Origin: Lewinellaceae bacterium
GTDB taxonomy: Bacteria > Bacteroidota > Bacteroidia > Chitinophagales > Saprospiraceae
Assembly (NCBI GenBank): GCA_016711435.1
Contig: JADJSY010000012.1
Coordinates: forward strand, 91,217-155,216
Length of the DNA stretch: 64,000 bases
Direction: 5' to 3'
This document shows, in pieces, positions 59,517 through 64,000 of this stretch. Position numbers and translations under genes: made by a program. Under the pieces are notes generated by a model. That model was not told the DNA's origin, ran no database searches, and saw nothing but the letters and a program-made list of their open reading frames with translations. Each line of letters starts with the position of its first letter. Position 1 is the stretch's first letter.

Positions 59517-60584
59517 GTGAAAATTAAAAAAATATCTTGTTTATTTCCTGTTGTTGATCGCCTTTGGCGGTCTGGTCAGTTACCGTATCAGCCAGAACAA
59601 AAAAACGGCCCCTGCTGCACAGCCAGGCCGCGCCGGTGGTCAACTGCAGGTAGACGGCGTAGTGGTCGCGCAGCAAACTTTTGTAGATTCTCTTTCCGTA
59701 AAAGGCTCTATCGACGCCAATGAACAAATTCAGATCCGCAGCCAGGTTTCCGGCCTGGTGACGGCCATCTATTTTAAAGAAGGTGGGTTGGTGAAAAAGG
59801 GGCAGGCGCTGCTACAAATAGACCGTTCGGAAATCAGCGCCCAGTTGTCGCAGGCACAAACGCAGCAACAACTGGCGGCAGAAAATGCCCGACGCGCCAA
59901 ACTCCTGCTCGAAAAAGAAGCCATCAGTCAGGAAGAATACCAGACCGCCGAAGCCGAGTTGAAATCGCTACAGGCACAAACCCGGCTGATCGAAGCACAA
60001 TCGGCCAAAACGACCGTTCGTGCGCCTTTTTCCGGCACGGTCGGCCTGCGGGCGGTTTCCGAAGGAACGTATTTGTCGCCGGAAACGGTCGTTGCCAATC
60101 TGGTGAATACCAATCCGGTCAAAGTGACTTTTTCCGTGTCCGAACAATACGCGAACAAGGTAAAAGTCAATACGCGGCTCGGCTTTACGGTGGCGGGCGA
60201 TAACAAGCAATACGTGGCCAGGGTCTATGCCATCGAACCGGGACTGGATGCCACCACGCGTACCTTGCAACTGCGTGCGCTGGCCGACAATCCCGATGGT
60301 TTGCTGCGGCCCGGCGCTTTTGCCAATATTCAGTTGCCACTCAACAAGATAGATAAGGCCATACTTATTCCTACACAGGCCGTTGTTCCCATTCAGAATG
60401 GTAAAAAAGTATTTATCGTCAAAAACGGCAAAGCCAAAGAAATGATGATCGAAACCTCCACCCGAACCGATACCCAGGTGCTAGTGACGTCAGGGCTGCA
60501 AAATGGAATACGGTGCTGACCACAGGGGTATTGACCCTGAAAAACGGATCGGCGGTGAAAGTAGACGTGAGAGGTGAGAAGTGA
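59517..60584 (+). CDS. RND efflux membrane fusion protein (AcrA/MdtA type); frameshifts
   Basis: Reconstructed at about 355 residues. A GTG start (59517) gives MKIKKYLVYFLLLIAFGGLVSY once one extra A of a 7-A run is removed. The lipoyl half-domains QIRSQVSGLVTAIYFKEGGLVKKGQALLQID and AKTTVRAPFSGTVGLRAVSEG flank a helical hairpin (QAQTQQQLAAENARRAKLLLEKEAIS). Beta-barrel and membrane-proximal domains follow. The last frame break is near 60508. The C-terminal residues VRGEK and the stop are encoded by dialect E words. It couples the RND pump to an outer-membrane channel. Confidence 0.92.
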
Positions 60585-60926
60585 GAAATTTCCGCTTAGC
60601 GGCTCGGCGGCTTTGGAATTGGTTTTAGGCCGTGAATCGTGTTTAGTGTATAGTGTTTAGTGTTTGGAGGCTTCGCATCTGGCATTTGTGAAAATTGACT
60701 AAAATATCAACTACTGCCAAACGCGAAGAAACACCAAACCCAAACACGCAAATTTTTCAGTATTTGAAGATTCAATATTCAGTATCTGACTGATAACGAA
60801 TTATTACTAAACACTTAAACACCATACACTAAACACGATTCCAGGCCTGAAACACCAATTTCAAAACCGCCGAGCCGCCAAGCGGGAAATTTCTCACCCT
60901 CTCACTTCTCACCCTCTCACCTCTAA
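60567..60926. repeat. Nested mega-palindrome in the RND operon (dialects E, D-like, F)
   Basis: The outer arms are GTGAGAGGTGAGAAGTGAGA, the AAATTTCCGCTTAGCGGCTC stretch and more (60567-60655), against their reverse complement ending TCTCACCCTCTCACCTCT (to 60926). A second shell of GTGTTTAGTGTATAGTGTTT and mirrored AAACACCATACACTAAACAC words lies inside. In the centre are dialect F words with TGACTGATAACGAAT (60760-60800). The RND pump ATG follows within 2 nt. Confidence 0.88.
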
Positions 60927-60927
60927 T

Positions 60928-63900
60928 ATGAGCCTCTCCAGCATCTGCATCAAACGTCCCGTCTTCACCATCGTCATCAACCTGGTGCTGATCCTGTTCG
61001 GCGTGATCGGTTACACCTTTCTGGGTGTGCGGGAATTTCCGTCCATCGACCCCGCTACGGTATCGGTACGTACCAGTTATGCCGGCGCCAACCCGACGAT
61101 CATCGAGTCGCAGATCACCGAACCGCTGGAAAAAAGCCATCAATTCCATCGATGGTATCGGGAATATTTCATCCAGCAGCGCCCAGGGCTCCAGCAATAT
61201 TACCATGAATTTAACCTGGATAAAAACCTGGAAACTGCCGCCAACGACGTGCGCGACAAAGTTTCGCAGGCAGCCAAGCCTGCCCCGGGATATCGACGCG
61301 CCGCCGGTGGTGACCAAAGCCGACGCCGACGCGCAACCGATCATTACGCTGACTATTCGCAGCGACACCCGCGATCAACTGGCTTTGAACGACTACGCTG
61401 AAAACGTCATCGGAGAACGGCTGCAAACCATACCCGGCGTGAGCAGCACGGGCATCTTCGGGCAACGCAGGTATGCCATGCGCTTGTGGATCGACCCTTC
61501 CAAACTGGTTGCCTACGGACTGACGGCTGCCGACATCCGCACCGCGCTTTCCAATGAAAACGTGGAATTGCCTTCCGGAAAAGTTATTGGCGCCAATACG
61601 GAACTGAATGTGAATACCATCGGTAGCCTGAGCACGGCGGAACAGTTTAATCGCCTGATTATCAAGACAGAAGGAGATAAAATTATCCGGTTCAGCGACA
61701 TCGGTCTGGCCGAACTGGACGCGGAAAACCTGGAAACCCGGCTGACCGAATCAGGCACAACGATGGTCGCCATGTCCATCACTCCGCAACCGGGCACGAA
61801 TTACCTGGAAATCAGCAAGGCTTTTTATGCAGAACTGGAGGTGCTGAAAAGAGACCTGCCGCCGGACATCCAGATCGAAGTAGCCAACGACGACACCCGT
61901 TTTATCAAACAATCGGTCCTGGAAGTAGCGGAAACCATCGGTATTGCTTTAATACTGGTTATCCTGATCATTTACCTGTTTTTCCGCGACTGGGGTATCG
62001 CTTTCCGGCCGCTGATCGACATTCCGGTGTCGCTGATCGCCACTTTTTTTGTGATGTACCTGTTCGGTTTTTCCATCAATGTACTGACCCTGCTGGCTAT
62101 CGTGCTGGCTACAGGCCTGGTGGTGGACGATGGTATCGTGGTGACGGAAAATATTTTCAAAAAGTGGAAGAAGGTATGTCGCCCATTTAGGCTGCTTTAA
62201 AGGGTTCGCAGGAGATATTTTTTGCAGTGCTTTCCATTTCCATTACGCTGGCCGCTGTATTCCTGCCGGTGGTGTTTTTGCAGGGTTTTGTCGGTCGTCT
62301 GTTCCGTGAATTCGGGGTGGCCATCGCCGCTTCCGTGCTCATCTCCGCATTTGTGTCCCTGACGCTCACGCCCATGCTCAACGCTTACCTGATGAAAAGC
62401 GGCGAGCACAAGAAATCCAGGTTTTACAACTGGACGGAGCCGTATTTTGAAAAAATGAACAGCGGTTACGCCGGCGCATTAAAGATTTCGTGCGCCGGGG
62501 CTGGTTGAGTTATCCGACCATTCTGGTTTGTTTCGGGCTGATTTACCTGTTTTATACGCTACTGCCGAAAGAAACCGCGCCGTACGACGACCGCAGTTTT
62601 TTGAACGTCAACGTAACCGCCCCGGAAGGTGCGACCTACGCCTACACCGACCGTTTTATGCAGGAACTGACGGCGCTGGTGAACGATTCTATCCCGGAAA
62701 AGAAGGTCAATCTCGTCATCACTTCGTTCGGCGGCGCCAATACCGGGCGGATGCGGATGACGCTGGCGCCGCCGGGCGAGCGTACACGTTCCCAGGCGGA
62801 GATTGCTGCGGCGCTTACCCGCGAAACACGGAAATATCCCAGGCCCGCACCAATGCATCGCAGCAGCCTACAATCGCTGTAAACCGGCGGGGTAGGGCGC
62901 CGATCCAGTACATTATCCAGGCGCCGAATTTTGAAAAATTACAGGAAAAAATCCCCCTGTTTCTGGAAGCGGCAGGCAAAGAAGACGTTTTGTCCAACGT
63001 GGATGTCAACCTGAAATTCAATAAACCTGAACTGAACGTTTCTATCGACCGCGACAAGGCCGAAAGCCTGGGCGTGTCTGTGATCGACGTAGCCCAGACG
63101 CTGCAACTGGCCCTGAGCGGGCAGCGTTTCGGCTATTTTAAAATGAACGGCAAACAATACCAGGTCATCGGCCAGTTTGACAATCGCGATCGCGACGAAC
63201 CGCTCGACCTGGCAGCCATGTTTGTGCGCAGCAGCACGGGCAATCTCCTGCAACTCGACAATGTCGTACAACTGGAAGAAGAAAGTAGTCCGCCGCAACT
63301 CTACCACAACAACCGCTACCTGTCCGCTACCGTTTCCGCCAATCTTGCGCCCGGTCAAAGCATGGGCAACGGTATTGCCGCCATGGACCGCGTGGCCGGT
63401 AGCGTGCTCGACGAAACGTTTTCCACCGACCTCGGCGGCGAATCGCGCGACTTCGTGGAAAGCAGTTCCAATACGGCCTATGCGTTCGCGCTGGCGTTGC
63501 TGCTGATCTACCTGATCCTGGCCGCTCAGTTCGAAAGTTTTCTGGACCCGCTGATCATCATCATCACCGTTCCGCTGGCTGTTGCGGGCGCCCTGCTGTC
63601 GCTGTGGCTGTTCGGCCAGACCTGGAACATTTTCAGCCAGATCGGCACCATTATGTTGATCGGCCTGGTGACCAAAAACGGGATCCTGATCGTCGAATTT
63701 GCCAACCAACTCAAGGAAGCCGGCAAACCCAAAGCCGAGGCTATTCTGGAAGCGGCGGAAGCGCGTTTGCGACCTATCCTGATGACGAGCCTGGCGATAG
63801 CACTCGGCGCATTGCCCATCGCCCTGGCGCTCGGCGCTGCGGCCAAAGCCGGGCCCGGTATGGGCGTAGTCGTCGTAGGCGGCACCATTTTTTCACTGGT

Positions 63901-64000
63901 GCTTACGTTGTTTATCATTCCGGCTATCTATTCGTCGTGGTCGAGGGAGCATAAACCGAATCCCGATCTGGAAGAAGCGGAGCGGCTGGAACGGGAAGAT
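60928..64000 (+). CDS. RND efflux permease (AcrB/MexF family), 3' partial; frameshifts
   Basis: An inner-membrane proton-driven drug exporter; about 1020 residues fall in the window and the gene continues past 64000. The start MSLSSICIKRPVFTIVINLVLILFGVIGY is typical of the family. Recognisable stretches include SIDPATVSVRTSYAGANPTIIESQITEPLE, the porter domains (RRYAMRLWIDPSKL), the transmembrane GLVVDDGIVVTENIFK with its proton-relay Asp pair, VFLPVVFLQGFVGRLFREF, and the late LIYLILAAQFESFLDPLII and RLRPILMTSLAIALGALPIAL. Frame breaks lie near 61137, 61215, 62185, 62490 and 62845. It starts directly after the mega-palindrome and partners with the adaptor upstream. Confidence 0.93.

Overview
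The window reads as a chromosomal segment of a Bacteroidota bacterium, most likely of the Saprospiraceae/Haliscomenobacter/Lewinella kind. Supporting signs are a SusC/SusD pair, a protein with PKD repeats and a C-terminal type IX secretion sorting domain, lipoproteins with an early lipobox Cys, canonical Bacteroidota promoters (TTTG-N19-TANNTTTG), and a complete alternative complex III (act) operon running directly into an aa3-type cytochrome c oxidase operon. No tRNA, rRNA, CRISPR array, phage or insertion sequence was seen.

Layout. 0.2-3.3 kb: a lipoprotein, an outer-membrane-type protein and a di-heme cytochrome c peroxidase. 3.3-3.85 kb: two long palindromes. 3.85-11.7 kb: arginine deiminase, then minus-strand genes (DUF2809, M48 peptidase, MDR oxidoreductase, DUF4386, PAS-LuxR regulator, MoxR-like ATPase). 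11.8-30.1 kb: two tandem promoters, then actABCDEF, ctaC (with a C-terminal OmpA-like domain), ctaD, ctaB, two subunit III-type genes, subunit IV, a Sco-like protein, DUF420 and two small membrane proteins. This is an electron path from quinol through complex III to oxygen. 30.1-33.3 kb: dicarboxylate symporter, BKACE-type enzyme and hexapeptide acyltransferase. 33.3-38.0 kb (minus): a propeller-type sensor kinase, a methyltransferase and a spermidine-synthase-like gene. 38.4-46 kb: adenine deaminase, a TerB/J-domain protein, a DHH-like protein, an AstE-like deacylase, a DinB protein with a histone-H1-like tail, and AlkA-type glycosylase. 46.2-57.4 kb: a GCS2-CBS fusion, SusC/SusD, the PKD/T9SS protein, two GNAT proteins and a DUF2383 protein. 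57.7-64 kb: an AsmA-like protein, then an RND adaptor and pump; the pump runs off the end.

The most unusual feature is a set of intergenic palindromes. Many gaps are filled from stop codon to start codon by an array of degenerate 7-10 nt words on one side, a short core, and the reverse-complement array on the other. At least eight word 'dialects' recur at different loci. The stop-codon-rich arm usually follows a gene, and the stop codon itself often lies inside a word. I do not recognise this as a named system.

Caution: many otherwise well-conserved genes are broken by single-base indels, often in short homopolymers. At least six occur in actB alone, and the reading frames resume cleanly. 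I treat these as consensus errors rather than pseudogenes and give the reconstructed full extents.
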